The position numbers and the translations under genes are program-made. A stretch of 26,432 nt of DNA, from positions 1 to 26,432 of the IMG/VR virus record IMGVR_UViG_3300027573_000101; one strand, written 5' to 3'. The number at the start of each line of letters is the position of its first letter. Positions within the stretch are counted from its first letter, which is position 1. Below the pieces are notes generated by a model, which was given only the letters and a program-made list of their open reading frames with translations, was not told the origin of the DNA and did no database searches. Origin of the DNA: a virus. Shown here in pieces: positions 8,479-16,547 of this stretch.

Positions 8479-9461
8479 TAGACAAGATCTCCAAATACCC
8501 ACCACTCATCAGTAGCACGCTTCATTATGGACCATCCTGAATATTGGGAAGCTGCTCCAAGACGAGCACCAGCAGCACGTAGAGTGACCCCAGCTCCAGC
8601 AACAATAGTAGTTTTGCCCGCACCGTACTGAGCACCATCGACTCTAGTATTAAGAGGGAAAGGCACGCTGCTATTAGGAGGAACCGTCCAGTTGTTAGCA
8701 GAGGCATTATTGATTGCCACAAGTTTTCCAGCATCAGCGGCCACCAAGGTATAACTAACTGATTGAAGATTTTCTAGTTGAGTTAATTTCTCTTGTTGAA
8801 CAAATGCAGTAGTAGCAAGTTGAGTAGTATTCGTATTCGCTGCCGCTGTAGGAGCGGTAGGTGTACCTGTAAAGACAGGAGAAGCTTTAGGAGCGAGTAG
8901 AGCTAGATCAGCAGTTAAGTTAGTTATGTCTGATTGAGCATGAGTATGACCTACAATAGAAAAAGTGACCGAAGTTCCATTGATGCGAGCAAAAAGCCCC
9001 GCTGTCGTGGACCAAATATCACCATTCACCGGGGAGGACGGTGCGGTTCCATGAGGCACACTCAAGCCAGCAAATCCGGCCACAGTTGCAGGAGTTAGAA
9101 CTTTAACAAGAAAATTAGCATAGTTATCGGTAATGATATTCTGGCTAATACCATTCAATCTTACTAGAAAATTAGCAGCAGTTTTCCAAAAATCACCTTC
9201 AACAGGTGAAGAAGGAGCTACACCTGTAGGTATTCTCATAGAAGCTGCGGCTATACCAGTCGCGGTAGACGCTGGATGAACCAGCCGACCAGTCATCGTA
9301 TCGCCAGCTCTAATCACCGCAGCATCCGCAGTAGTCTGGCGAGCTTTAATAGCTGAATCTATAGATACCAATGAGGCATTGTAGATAGGACCCCAAACAT
9401 CCTTCTCCGTACCCGGAGTTATCTGGGAGAATCCATAATTGGCAGTTGGGGTCGTGGTCAT
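8478..9461 (-). CDS. Tail fibre protein (327 aa)
   Basis: The order of parts is typical of a tail fibre. The N-terminal attachment-like segment includes NYGFSQITPGTEKDVWGPIYN (9-29). The IRAGDTMTGRL fibre motif is at 50-60, and two copies of a ~28-residue module (79-106 and 138-165) share APSSPVxGDxW and (V/A)R(L/I)NG. GHTHAQSDITNL (171-182) leads to a SPVFTGTPTAP / TQLATTAFV shaft repeat (194-221). A beta-rich C-terminal tip (240-327) ends in an aromatic DEWWVFGDLV. It probably trimerises and contacts the host surface. The start overlaps the holin-candidate stop as ATGA, so fibre and lysis genes are co-translated. Confidence 0.85.
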   Translation of the reverse strand: MTTTPTANYGFSQITPGTEKDVWGPIYNASLVSIDSAIKARQTTADAAVIRAGDTMTGRLVHPASTATGIAAASMRIPTGVAPSSPVEGDFWKTAANFLVRLNGISQNIITDNYANFLVKVLTPATVAGFAGLSVPHGTAPSSPVNGDIWSTTAGLFARINGTSVTFSIVGHTHAQSDITNLTADLALLAPKASPVFTGTPTAPTAAANTNTTQLATTAFVQQEKLTQLENLQSVSYTLVAADAGKLVAINNASANNWTVPPNSSVPFPLNTRVDGAQYGAGKTTIVAGAGVTLRAAGARLGAASQYSGWSIMKRATDEWWVFGDLV

Positions 9462-9718
9462 AGTATCTTGTCCTTATCCGGTAACTTGGGTAGAGGTGTT
9501 TGTGGAGCAGTCATTCTACCACCAGCAAAGGCTATCGCAGCCGTAAAACTCATTTGAAATATTTCTATAACTGGTTGAGTCACGTCTTTACAAGTCCCTA
9601 TTGGTACTGCACCGCTCAATACTCCACCAAGACATCCTATGGCTATTCCAGCAGCTATAAACATCTGAGTACCGATTATTATAGCTACTAGCCAAAATGA
9701 TCCCTTTGCTGTATCCAT
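9458..9718 (-). CDS. Candidate holin (86 aa, two membrane segments)
   Basis: An 86-residue protein with two hydrophobic segments (about 8-38 and 52-66), a short loop with TCKDVTQP between them, and a polar, charged C-terminus (LPDKDKIL). Small size, this topology and immediate adjacency to the endolysin gene are the usual marks of a holin, which forms membrane holes and releases the endolysin at lysis. I do not recognise a specific holin family, so the call is by structure and context. Its ATG comes immediately after the endolysin TGA. Confidence 0.75.
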   Translation of the reverse strand: MDTAKGSFWLVAIIIGTQMFIAAGIAIGCLGGVLSGAVPIGTCKDVTQPVIEIFQMSFTAAIAFAGGRMTAPQTPLPKLPDKDKIL

Positions 9719-10297
9719 TCACGTTATGGATGCCTCCAAAGCACTTTCAAAGTCTTCCGCATAACCCGCAATCATAGACGCCTTATCAGTACCATTAATT
9801 ACTCTACGACAGTTGTGGTAGTCTTTTTCATCATCGTTCAGATAGTCACTGAATTTTTTACCAGTAAACCAACCTTCCAAGCACCCAAGACGCATGATTT
9901 GGCGAGCAACTTCTGGCTCACACGCCTTTTCAGGATGGTTTATTAGATCAACTTTAAGTTTATCACCAGCTTTTTTATAATTAGCTCTACCAGTGATCAT
10001 CACATACCCACGACCACGATATTTATATCCATCACCTGCCTGAGTATTGCCAAGATCTTTACCAATCTTAGTCCCAGGTTCATACTTATTGAAATATGAT
10101 TTATTACCATATTCAGTTATAGGTCGCATCGTTTGAGCAGTTTCATGGAAAGTGGTAGCCAATGCATACGCCATCCATGGAATGGAAATATCATCTGGAT
10201 ATGTATCAAATAACCAGTTAAATGCATCTACCTGTTCTTGATTTAATTTGCCGAACATAGGGCGAATTATATCATAAAACCTGTCACGATCAATCAT
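9719..10297 (-). CDS. Endolysin, GH19 chitinase/lysozyme-like (192 aa)
   Basis: This enzyme should cut peptidoglycan at lysis. Near the N-terminus ALATTFHETAQTM carries the GH19-type HET glutamate (residue 52 from this start), followed by PITEYGNKSYFNKYE. Then come YRGRGYVMITGRANY (about 94-108), the substrate-groove signature of phage GH19 endolysins, and CRRVINGTD near the end. The size is typical and no signal peptide is visible, so it should need the adjacent holin. I prefer ATG 10297 (AGGAGG seven bases upstream, TGATG overlap with the glycosyltransferase) over the GTG one codon earlier, which lies only four bases from the ribosome site. Confidence 0.9.
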   Translation of the reverse strand: MIDRDRFYDIIRPMFGKLNQEQVDAFNWLFDTYPDDISIPWMAYALATTFHETAQTMRPITEYGNKSYFNKYEPGTKIGKDLGNTQAGDGYKYRGRGYVMITGRANYKKAGDKLKVDLINHPEKACEPEVARQIMRLGCLEGWFTGKKFSDYLNDDEKDYHNCRRVINGTDKASMIAGYAEDFESALEASIT

Positions 10298-11388
10298 CAC
10301 GCAGCCTCCTCTAACCTTGGTTCTTTAACATCATACCAGCCCTTACCCCAAAGAGTTAGAAGTCTCTCAAAGTACTCTTGATATCTTAGACCAATTACAT
10401 CCATAGAATAGTTTTCTTCTGCCCAATGGCGAATTACTTTACAATCAAGAGTCTTAACTTTTTCTGTAGCATCAATAAACTGTTGGAATGTGCGGCATCG
10501 ATATCCTGTCATACCCTGCACAACAGTCTCAGTAAACGCACCCCAATCAGTGCAGATCACAGGAGTACCACAGGCTTGAGCCTCTACTGCTACATTACCA
10601 AAAGGTTCTATATAGATAGAGGGTACAAATAACGCCTGTGCTTTTCTTAACAATTCACCACGTTGTTCAGGCCCTACAACTCCTACAAATTCTCCATAGG
10701 TAGGCTCATCACCCACCCCCGCAATAATAAGTCTTTTACCAAGATATTTACATACCTCTTCAGCTATTTTCCACCCCTTACGATCGATAAGTCGACCAAG
10801 ATACATATAGTAATCACCACGTTCCTCACGTGGACCAAACGGAAAGCGTTCCATTTCCAAATAACCTGGAATTACTTCGTCAAACCATATACCATCTGCA
10901 CGATATGCATCATGATTTTGAGCTTGAGCACCATACACTAGATGCATCCAAGCATAGCTCTCCCAGACACGATATTTGGCGAATGTTCCAGTATAACCAA
11001 TACCAAATTCAACACAAGTAATATGAGGGAATGCTGCAGAAATCATTTGGTGGCATATTCCACCAATAACACACAGAAAATCTTCCTTCTGAAGGCGGGG
11101 GACCATAGCTTTGATCACATTGCTATTAAATACGATCCAATGAGGCAATTGGGGATCAAATGGAGCAGAGGTATAGTGATCTTTACACGATGCCGCCCGT
11201 TCTGCTTCTGTAATGCATGAAATATGCTCTGTGCAGTGAGCTTCATTAGTCTCACCAGCATACAGAAATACCTCATGCCCCAATTTGAACATCATATTAC
11301 AGAATTTACGCACTTTCTCCGTGTATGCACAACCACAGAAAGCATCTGTGGTATTTGTATGAGGCAAACTAACAACATGAAAACGCAT
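10297..11388 (-). CDS. GT4-type glycosyltransferase (363 aa)
   Basis: A GT-B fold glycosyltransferase transferring a sugar from a nucleotide-sugar donor. The N-terminal acceptor half begins MRFHVVSLPHTNTTDAFCGC. The C-terminal donor half has YLGRLIDRKGW (196-206) and VPSIYIEPFGNVAVEAQACG (255-274), containing the EX7E pair (Glu261, Glu269) of family 4. No membrane segment is visible. It lies between a tail-fibre gene and the endolysin, coupled by TGATG to the latter, so it is made late with the virion proteins. Possible targets are a virion protein, phage DNA or the host surface polysaccharide, and the sequence does not decide. I recall this PHTxTTxxFxxCAYT N-terminus in other phage-borne glycosyltransferases. 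Confidence 0.88.
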   Translation of the reverse strand: MRFHVVSLPHTNTTDAFCGCAYTEKVRKFCNMMFKLGHEVFLYAGETNEAHCTEHISCITEAERAASCKDHYTSAPFDPQLPHWIVFNSNVIKAMVPRLQKEDFLCVIGGICHQMISAAFPHITCVEFGIGYTGTFAKYRVWESYAWMHLVYGAQAQNHDAYRADGIWFDEVIPGYLEMERFPFGPREERGDYYMYLGRLIDRKGWKIAEEVCKYLGKRLIIAGVGDEPTYGEFVGVVGPEQRGELLRKAQALFVPSIYIEPFGNVAVEAQACGTPVICTDWGAFTETVVQGMTGYRCRTFQQFIDATEKVKTLDCKVIRHWAEENYSMDVIGLRYQEYFERLLTLWGKGWYDVKEPRLEEAA

Positions 11389-11391
11389 CTT

Positions 11392-12570
11392 CTACCCCAT
11401 CATCATTACTTGTGAACGAGCTTTAGCTATTGCACCTTCTTTTACAGTGATACCAAAATGTGACTCAGTTGCTGACGTACCTGTTGTGCTATTCCAATGT
11501 AAACAAAAATCATCGGTAACATCAAAAGTATCCTCATTTGTAGTATCCTCAAACCATCCAGTAGTGCTTGCACCTATAGATAAAAGCCCATTACCATTTG
11601 CCCCATTTTTTCTTACCCTAATTTCTGAAGCCCCAAGAGTATTATTTGGTATTCTAACTCGTAAATTAGTTACTTTCTTTGGTACTAAAAATCTATTAGA
11701 ACTAGCTGCTTCATCATTATTGCCAGTAGTTCTACTTAAATTATAGTAAAGGCTCTCACTGCTAGTTTTAGTGCTTAAAGGATATTCCAAATCATAGCTA
11801 TCTTCTGTCATTACAAAAGTAGAACTTATAGCCGTGGCAGAACTACTATCTGTTGCACTATCCTGTAAATAATTTATTAAATCATCAATAGCTAAACTAT
11901 CAGTATGCGTAGTATCCGTAAATCTGCCAGTTAATCCTGCTCCAATCGTAACTACTTGTGTGCCATTCGCTCCATTCTTTCTACTTCTATACGTATTAGC
12001 TACAGTAGCAGAAGAATTACGACCAAGACTAAGCCCTCGCCAAGTACATGCAATTTTAACTTTACATTGAGCCGTTGTATCACTTGCTTCATTAAAACCT
12101 GATCCATTAGATCTAATTGAAAAATATCTAGCTGATCCAGTAACGGCTCCTATTGAATGGGTCACAGTAAAATTGGCAAAATCAGAACTCGCTGTAAATA
12201 ACATGGTTATACTATTTGGCGTATAAGTGATAGCGCCACTACGAGCGCCACTGACACTCACTTTTTTATTAGCAGTGATTGTATCTGTATTCACCCCATC
12301 TGTAAACCAACCAGTTAACCCCGCACCTATAGTCAATACTTGATTACCATTAGCACCATCAAATAAAGGTCGTATTATTTCAGATACAACAGTAGGATTA
12401 GTAGTCATATATACCGTAAATTTGCTAAATACTCCGGCTACTGCAACTAATTCCATATTATCTTCAACTGTTGGTAAACTGCCAGAACCAGTAGTACCTA
12501 TTCCCGCAGCATGACAATTGCGTGGATTAGAATTTATTTGCTGAGTGCCACCAAAAGAACAAAAAGGCAT
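11392..12570 (-). CDS. Three-module tail fibre / appendage protein (392 aa)
   Basis: I see a three-fold internal repeat. Residues 72-97, 200-225 and 323-348 share a core with GANG, (L/V)xIGA, TG(W/R)F and a D-x(2-3)-(N/H)-x-D ending, spaced 128 and 123 residues apart. Each repeat looks like a ~125-residue beta-sandwich rich in Thr, Ser, Asn and Gly. The protein ends in a helical, basic tail (KARSQVMMMG). Tandem beta-sandwich modules are usual in fibres, spikes and decoration proteins. Its neighbours, the collagen-like fibre and the glycosyltransferase, support an adsorption role. I do not recognise a named family, and no enzymatic motif is visible. Confidence 0.75.
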   Translation of the reverse strand: MPFCSFGGTQQINSNPRNCHAAGIGTTGSGSLPTVEDNMELVAVAGVFSKFTVYMTTNPTVVSEIIRPLFDGANGNQVLTIGAGLTGWFTDGVNTDTITANKKVSVSGARSGAITYTPNSITMLFTASSDFANFTVTHSIGAVTGSARYFSIRSNGSGFNEASDTTAQCKVKIACTWRGLSLGRNSSATVANTYRSRKNGANGTQVVTIGAGLTGRFTDTTHTDSLAIDDLINYLQDSATDSSSATAISSTFVMTEDSYDLEYPLSTKTSSESLYYNLSRTTGNNDEAASSNRFLVPKKVTNLRVRIPNNTLGASEIRVRKNGANGNGLLSIGASTTGWFEDTTNEDTFDVTDDFCLHWNSTTGTSATESHFGITVKEGAIAKARSQVMMMG

Positions 12571-12960
12571 CTAACTACCTATGTGCTTATATTTATCACC
12601 TAGTTTTTCAACAAGTACGGTATTTATAGCATCTATAACCTCTTTCTTTACGCTAGTAGCAGCTATTTTTATTTTTCTAGTACCTTTTTCTATAGTCAAA
12701 ACAGTTAACCCTTGTTCAAGAAAAGGCTTCAATCTATCAACTTGTTCTGCATCCTTAAGAAAAATAACTTCATCTTCACCAGTATGCTTAACTATCTCAT
12801 TTTTAGCCATATTTTTCATACGATTTTCATTAATAACAGAATATGGATCTTGTCCTATATGTTCAGAACAAAGGATACTTTTAGTAATAATCATTTCCTC
12901 TCCATTCATCTCATAATCGATCACACAATCACAAGTATCAGGAGCCCATCTAGTAGCCAT
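12571..12960 (-). CDS. Conserved small phage protein with CxC...CxxH motif (129 aa)
   Basis: A 129-residue protein beginning MATRWAPDTCDCVIDYE. It has Cys10 and Cys12 and, about 20 residues later, Cys31 with His34 (ILCSEHIG), a plausible metal-binding or structural set. The rest is charged and helical, with a segment resembling an alternating beta-alpha unit (TVLTIEKGTRKIKIAA). I recall a phage family starting (R)WxPDTCxCVI followed by CxxH near tail genes, but its role is not known to me. AAGGA lies eight bases upstream of the ATG. It sits between two fibre genes. Confidence 0.7.
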   Translation of the reverse strand: MATRWAPDTCDCVIDYEMNGEEMIITKSILCSEHIGQDPYSVINENRMKNMAKNEIVKHTGEDEVIFLKDAEQVDRLKPFLEQGLTVLTIEKGTRKIKIAATSVKKEVIDAINTVLVEKLGDKYKHIGS

Positions 12961-12961
12961 A

Positions 12962-14311
12962 TTATAAGTCCTTTAGAATGTCAAGGTTAAACACTACCCT
13001 TTGGAAAGTACTGACGCTATCCACATTAATACCAAAGCTATCCTTTGCAGTTACAGTCTTAGACCATCCTGTAAGGGTTACATCTTCCGCTTGGTCACCT
13101 GAGGATATAGTTGGTTTAGCAGAAGCTGTAATAGTATTAGCTACTGTCGGTGGATGACTTGCATAAGCTACTTTCCAAACATCCAATACAATAGAACCTG
13201 TTAAGCCATCTGCACTAAGAAGTCTATGTCCTACAATCTGTCCCGCAAATCCTGGAGAAAAATTACCTTTAAATCCAGTAGTGATAACTGCTCCACCTCC
13301 ATCAATCATAAATGGAACAGTTATAATCCTAACATTAGTACTCGGATCTGGACCTGTTGCTCCTGTTGGACCTGCTACACCAGTTGCTCCAGTATTCCCT
13401 ACTGTACCTTGAGGTCCAGTAGCTCCTGTTGCGCCTACTCCACCAGTTGTACCTGCTGTTCCTGTTGCACCAGTGACACCCACAACTCCTTGAGGACCCG
13501 TAGCTCCAGTTACACCAGTAACTCCTTGAGCTCCTGTAGCACCAGTTACACCAGTAACTCCTTGAGGTCCAGTTGGACCTATCGCTCCCGCAGCTATAAG
13601 ACTCCAATTAGTCGCCCAACTACCTCCAACTCCAGGCTGAGTGCTGGCGCCAGAAGTATGGCCTAAGATACAAATATAGCTAGATTGAGTAGCTGAATTA
13701 TAGACACCATCATTAGCAGCATAAGAAGTCGCAGTCAACCACTGACCACGCCAATTCATAGATCCACCGGCTGTACCCTGAGGACCAGTCGCACCTGTCG
13801 CTCCAGCGGGTCCAGTCGCACCTGATACGCCAATATTACCCTGAGGACCAGTTGCTCCTGTAAGACTTGCTCCTGTCGCTCCAGTTACACCTATATTTCC
13901 TTGAGGACCTGTTGCTCCAGTAACCCCCGCTCCAGTCGCTCCTTGGATACCTTGTGTACCCGTCGCACCCTGAACTCCCTGTATGCCTTGAGGCCCTGTA
14001 GCTCCTGTTACACCAATAGGACCAGTAGCACCTTGACTTCCAGTCGCTCCAGTTGCTCCAGTTACCCCCGCACCTGTAGCTCCAGTCACACCTGTTGGAC
14101 CACCAGCCGGACCCTGAGGGCCAGTTGGACCAGTTGCTCCAGAAGAACCAGCTACACCCGCAGTACCTGAAGGTCCAGTTGGACCAGTTGGACCTCCAGA
14201 GGGTCCAGAAGGACCTGTAGCTCCAGACGCGCCTGGAGGGCCCTGAACACCGAGTTGTACTTCTACAACCTCAACAGGGGCGGGGACAGTGACGGTGACG
14301 ACATCAACCAC
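12962..14311 (-). CDS. Collagen-like tail fibre with embedded carbohydrate-binding-like domain (449 aa)
   Basis: I start at GTG 14311: GGGAG lies nine bases upstream and the start overlaps the preceding stop by eight bases, whereas the longer GTG at 14365 has no ribosome site. Two collagen-like Gly-X-Y regions rich in GATGPQG (residues ~24-182 and ~243-321) flank a globular insert (~184-242). The insert has [23 protein letters not shown] and P-x(3)-GGSW, a spacing like CBM5/12 chitin-binding-type modules. The C-terminal beta domain (~325-449) resembles trimerising heads of phage collagen-like proteins. The whole is probably a long triple-helical fibre binding a host glycan. Confidence 0.85.
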   Translation of the reverse strand: MVDVVTVTVPAPVEVVEVQLGVQGPPGASGATGPSGPSGGPTGPTGPSGTAGVAGSSGATGPTGPQGPAGGPTGVTGATGAGVTGATGATGSQGATGPIGVTGATGPQGIQGVQGATGTQGIQGATGAGVTGATGPQGNIGVTGATGASLTGATGPQGNIGVSGATGPAGATGATGPQGTAGGSMNWRGQWLTATSYAANDGVYNSATQSSYICILGHTSGASTQPGVGGSWATNWSLIAAGAIGPTGPQGVTGVTGATGAQGVTGVTGATGPQGVVGVTGATGTAGTTGGVGATGATGPQGTVGNTGATGVAGPTGATGPDPSTNVRIITVPFMIDGGGAVITTGFKGNFSPGFAGQIVGHRLLSADGLTGSIVLDVWKVAYASHPPTVANTITASAKPTISSGDQAEDVTLTGWSKTVTAKDSFGINVDSVSTFQRVVFNLDILKDL

Positions 14312-14657
14312 TTTCGATATCTCCCTCGCCCACCAAGTCACCGTAGACAATTGTAGTCTCAACACCAGTGCTAGAAATAATCTTTAATTTATACTTCATA
14401 CTACTTCCACGAGGTATGAGTAAAGTATCATCGGGAGATAAAGTTAAATCAATAGTACCATTCGTAGGAGTAGATATAAGTAAATCAGTAGGTGTTTCTT
14501 TTCTAATTTCAATATCACCAGATACAGCGATCCAAATAGCGGTATATCCGGTTAAATTAATAGGAGTTCCAGCAGAGTTTTGACAAACATACTGACGAGC
14601 AAACGTATCTCCTCGTTGAGCAGTTTCTCTACGATATCCGGGGCCAGTATCGGGCAT
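14304..14657 (-). CDS. Fibre-base / baseplate-type beta protein (117 aa)
   Basis: A 117-residue protein. After a basic N-terminus it has [20 protein letters not shown], then [10 protein letters not shown], and SPDDTLLIP / [19 protein letters not shown] towards the end. This order (GDTxxxxYxxxxxxGxPxxLTG, then a polar Ig-like sheet and a YGDLxGEG ending) is one I know from small phage proteins related to the N-terminal domain of BppU-like baseplate/fibre proteins. It probably links the fibre encoded next to the tail. GAGGG lies seven bases upstream. The start overlaps the adaptor stop (TAATG), and its stop overlaps the collagen-like gene by eight bases. Confidence 0.65.
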   Translation of the reverse strand: MPDTGPGYRRETAQRGDTFARQYVCQNSAGTPINLTGYTAIWIAVSGDIEIRKETPTDLLISTPTNGTIDLTLSPDDTLLIPRGSSMKYKLKIISSTGVETTIVYGDLVGEGDIESG

Positions 14658-15310
14658 TAGGCAACCCTCACGATACGTTTTAAAGGAGTAGAGCCTAGTT
14701 TAATTTGATCACTTTCATCATTAGCTGTACTAATGGCGACTAGATATTTATTTTCCCATACTGGGATACGTTCATCTTCATCCATATAGGGAACAGCTTC
14801 TAGGCAAGCTGCATGAAGTAAAGCATCTGGGTATTCTATTGAAAATACATTAGATTCAACTACACCCTCTTTAAGCAGAGGCTGTTTAGCATAGAAATAT
14901 ATTTCTACTATGGCATTTTCACCAGGAAATGGATACATATAGAGCTTACCTGCATCAATGGCATAGCTCTTAGGCTCACCACCTTTATCGCAATCCTCGG
15001 CTTGGAGTTTTTTCATCTCATTAATGCTGACAACATTCAAAGGTCCAATTCTAGAACCTTGGATATTAACAAGACGAATCTTCTTAAATGTAGGTATTTT
15101 AGTTACAATATCAAGATTGATAGCAGTTACGTCTGCTGCGTTAATAGTAATAGGAGTCATGCTTTCCATACCATAGGAAAACATTTCTCTATTCAGACGA
15201 TTTTGTGCTAAATCTAGAAAAGTACCAATTTGGGCGTCAGAATACTCGTCAGTTTGGATGAAATCCCTAACGTATTCTACCCAACCATTTGCTTTCGTCG
15301 GAAAAGCCAT
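14657..15310 (-). CDS. Head-tail adaptor protein (217 aa)
   Basis: A 217-residue protein with the layout of podovirus adaptors that sit below the portal and receive the tail. An N-terminal helical part has YSDAQIGTFLDLAQNRLNRE (23-42). A beta insertion includes KLYMYPFPGENAIVEIYFYA. A C-terminal helical bundle has SIEYPDALLHAACLEAVPYM and a WENKY helix. These helix signatures (D-A-Q-x(4)-F-x(2)-LAQ-x-RLNRE; YPD-x-L-x(2)-A) are characteristic of the phage adaptor family. The ATG at 15310 has only a weak GAAG close upstream, unlike its neighbours. Confidence 0.8.
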   Translation of the reverse strand: MAFPTKANGWVEYVRDFIQTDEYSDAQIGTFLDLAQNRLNREMFSYGMESMTPITINAADVTAINLDIVTKIPTFKKIRLVNIQGSRIGPLNVVSINEMKKLQAEDCDKGGEPKSYAIDAGKLYMYPFPGENAIVEIYFYAKQPLLKEGVVESNVFSIEYPDALLHAACLEAVPYMDEDERIPVWENKYLVAISTANDESDQIKLGSTPLKRIVRVA

Positions 15311-15366
15311 CTTCGTGAACTTTCATGATAGATGGCCCTGCCGAAGCGTCGCGCCAGAAGAATAAT

Positions 15367-15418
15367 TTACTTAAAGAGTCCGGGCTTTGTAGAAGGTTTT
15401 GGCTTGGGTCTCTTAGGG
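15367..15418 (-). other. Possible +1 frameshift site (CCC-UAA) and alternative C-terminal tail
   Basis: The Gp49-like gene ends ACC CCC TAA. If the ribosome slips +1 on CCC at the stop codon, reading continues in frame CCT AAG AGA and adds 15 residues (KRPKPKPSTKPGLFK) before a TAA at 15367. The added tail is basic and Pro/Lys-rich, uses the otherwise empty bases before the next gene and looks like a real phage C-terminus. CCC followed by a stop codon is a known +1 slippery context in some phage structural genes. A one-base insertion in the C run, natural or from sequencing, would look the same. Confidence 0.45.
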
Positions 15419-15778
15419 GGTTTTGACATTGACATCGGAACTCTCCGCTTTTGCATTATCCAAACTTTCACCAGAATCATGCAACTTCTGGCGCAACAAG
15501 TATCCTTCTAGCACCCAGAGTTGCTTGAAGGCATTCTCATACGCATAGCTCTTACCAACGTCAGCATCATAATTTCTAGTGTCAGCCGGTGCAGATTGAC
15601 CGTTAACCATGAATCCATTCTGCATTGTGATGACACAGATAGTAAGATGGCCATGTTCGTAATAATCAATTGTCTTGATCTTGTCTTCGATAGATTGTTT
15701 TGTAACTCGTGGAAATTTGGCGATTTCAGCAACCTTCGCCTCAGCCTCTGACTGGGTATACGGTGCATTCTTTGTCAC
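15413..15778 (-). CDS. Phage Gp49-like family protein (121 aa)
   Basis: Matches the pattern of the Gp49/66-like phage family (Pfam Phage_gp49_66). A helical N-terminus with PRVTKQSIEDKI is followed by YYEHGHLTICVITMQNGFMV (40-59), QSAPADTRNYDADVGKSYAY and QLWVLEGYLLRQKL (86-99). Family members lie in structural regions of many tailed phages, and their function is not established. The start is GTG at 15778, overlapping the previous stop (TAGTG), with AGGAG six bases upstream. The annotated end may not be the only one, because a +1 frame continues past the stop for 15 residues. Confidence 0.85.
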   Translation of the reverse strand: MTKNAPYTQSEAEAKVAEIAKFPRVTKQSIEDKIKTIDYYEHGHLTICVITMQNGFMVNGQSAPADTRNYDADVGKSYAYENAFKQLWVLEGYLLRQKLHDSGESLDNAKAESSDVNVKTP

Positions 15779-16101
15779 TAGACTCTCCTATCTACGGTTC
15801 TAAACTTCGTATTGTTATTCAAGAACTTCTTGATGTACTTTTCTGCTTCCGGTGAACCATCAAGTATATTCACACCGTGTTCTCGTAGTATCTTTTCTAC
15901 TACTATATTAGGAATTGAACCTATTTTACGCCATACTCTTGACTTACTATAGCCATCTGTATCATTTTTAATGATATTATTAAAGTCAAGAATAGGTTCT
16001 ACATCCACAGTACGGCGGATATAGAATTTCCCTGTAGTATGATCAAAGAATTCCTCTACATGAGGTTCTTCAAAATACTTTTTATAGGGATCTTTATTCA
16101 A
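15778..16101 (-). CDS. Conserved small head-region protein (107 aa)
   Basis: I start at TTG 16101: GGAGG lies five bases upstream and the codon overlaps the previous stop as TTGA, the same coupling seen elsewhere with ATGA. The longer start at 16146 lacks a ribosome site. The protein runs LNKDPYKKYFEEP, then FYIRRTVDVEPILDFN (about 26-41), RVWRKIGSIPNIVVEKIL and KFLNNNTKFRT at the end. I recognise this pattern (roughly QDVxPILxxNK, IPxxVVxKW, FLNDPxxxxFRT) as a small conserved phage family near capsid genes with no known function to me. Confidence 0.75.
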   Translation of the reverse strand: MNKDPYKKYFEEPHVEEFFDHTTGKFYIRRTVDVEPILDFNNIIKNDTDGYSKSRVWRKIGSIPNIVVEKILREHGVNILDGSPEAEKYIKKFLNNNTKFRTVDRRV

Positions 16102-16547
16102 TGTTTCCTCCGCGAAGCATCTGCCATAGCTCCAGCGACAATACAAGCATTGCTACTCAGAACAGTTACTTCTCCATCTTCATTTCTAGCTGTAACTGCA
16201 CAAGTAAGAGTTTTACCTTGATCACCAACTGTAACCGTATGCTGAGCAGTTACAGCACTTGGAATATCAACACCATCAGCTTTCCATTTATATAGATACT
16301 GATCTACAGTACCAGTCCAAATTCCTTGACTACACTGTACAACATCAGTAAGTACAGCAGCTTCCACATTAAGCACAGGTAGAGTAGTATTTACAGGAGG
16401 AGTTGGATATCTACCATCATTCATACCAACAATATACTCAGCCCTAGTTGGTTCTATATCTGCAATAGATCTAGAAGGCCATAGCTGACTTACAAGATCA
16501 CTAGCTCTTTCTGCAAGAGTTTCAAGATACAGCTTTACTAAGACCAC
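16098..16547 (-). CDS. Ig-like-domain head/decoration protein (149 aa)
   Basis: A 149-residue protein. The N-terminal ~55 residues are helical and contain WPSRSIADIEPTRAEYIVG. From about 62 to 140 comes a clear Ig-like domain with WTGTVDQYLYKWKADGVDIP, then TVTVGDQGKTLTCAVTARNE, the C...W...L-x-C-x-V pattern of Ig-like folds common on phage capsids and fibres. Near the capsid gene it may be a head decoration or neck protein. The start is GTG 16547, five bases after AGGAGG, overlapping the previous gene by 26 bases. Confidence 0.7.
   Translation of the reverse strand: MVLVKLYLETLAERASDLVSQLWPSRSIADIEPTRAEYIVGMNDGRYPTPPVNTTLPVLNVEAAVLTDVVQCSQGIWTGTVDQYLYKWKADGVDIPSAVTAQHTVTVGDQGKTLTCAVTARNEDGEVTVLSSNACIVAGAMADASRRKH

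Noticed and set aside
13226-14170. Ser/Cys/Thr-rich plus-strand frames
   Set aside because: They are antisense readings of the Gly-X-Y repeats of the collagen-like fibre.
13360-14230. Regular short DNA repeats that might be taken for a CRISPR array or minisatellite
   Set aside because: The period is a multiple of nine bases and follows Gly-X-Y codons. There are no constant repeats with unique spacers.
14312-14365. Longer start of the collagen-like fibre at GTG 14365
   Set aside because: It has no ribosome site and would overlap the upstream gene by 62 bases, whereas GTG 14311 has GGGAG and the usual 8-base overlap.
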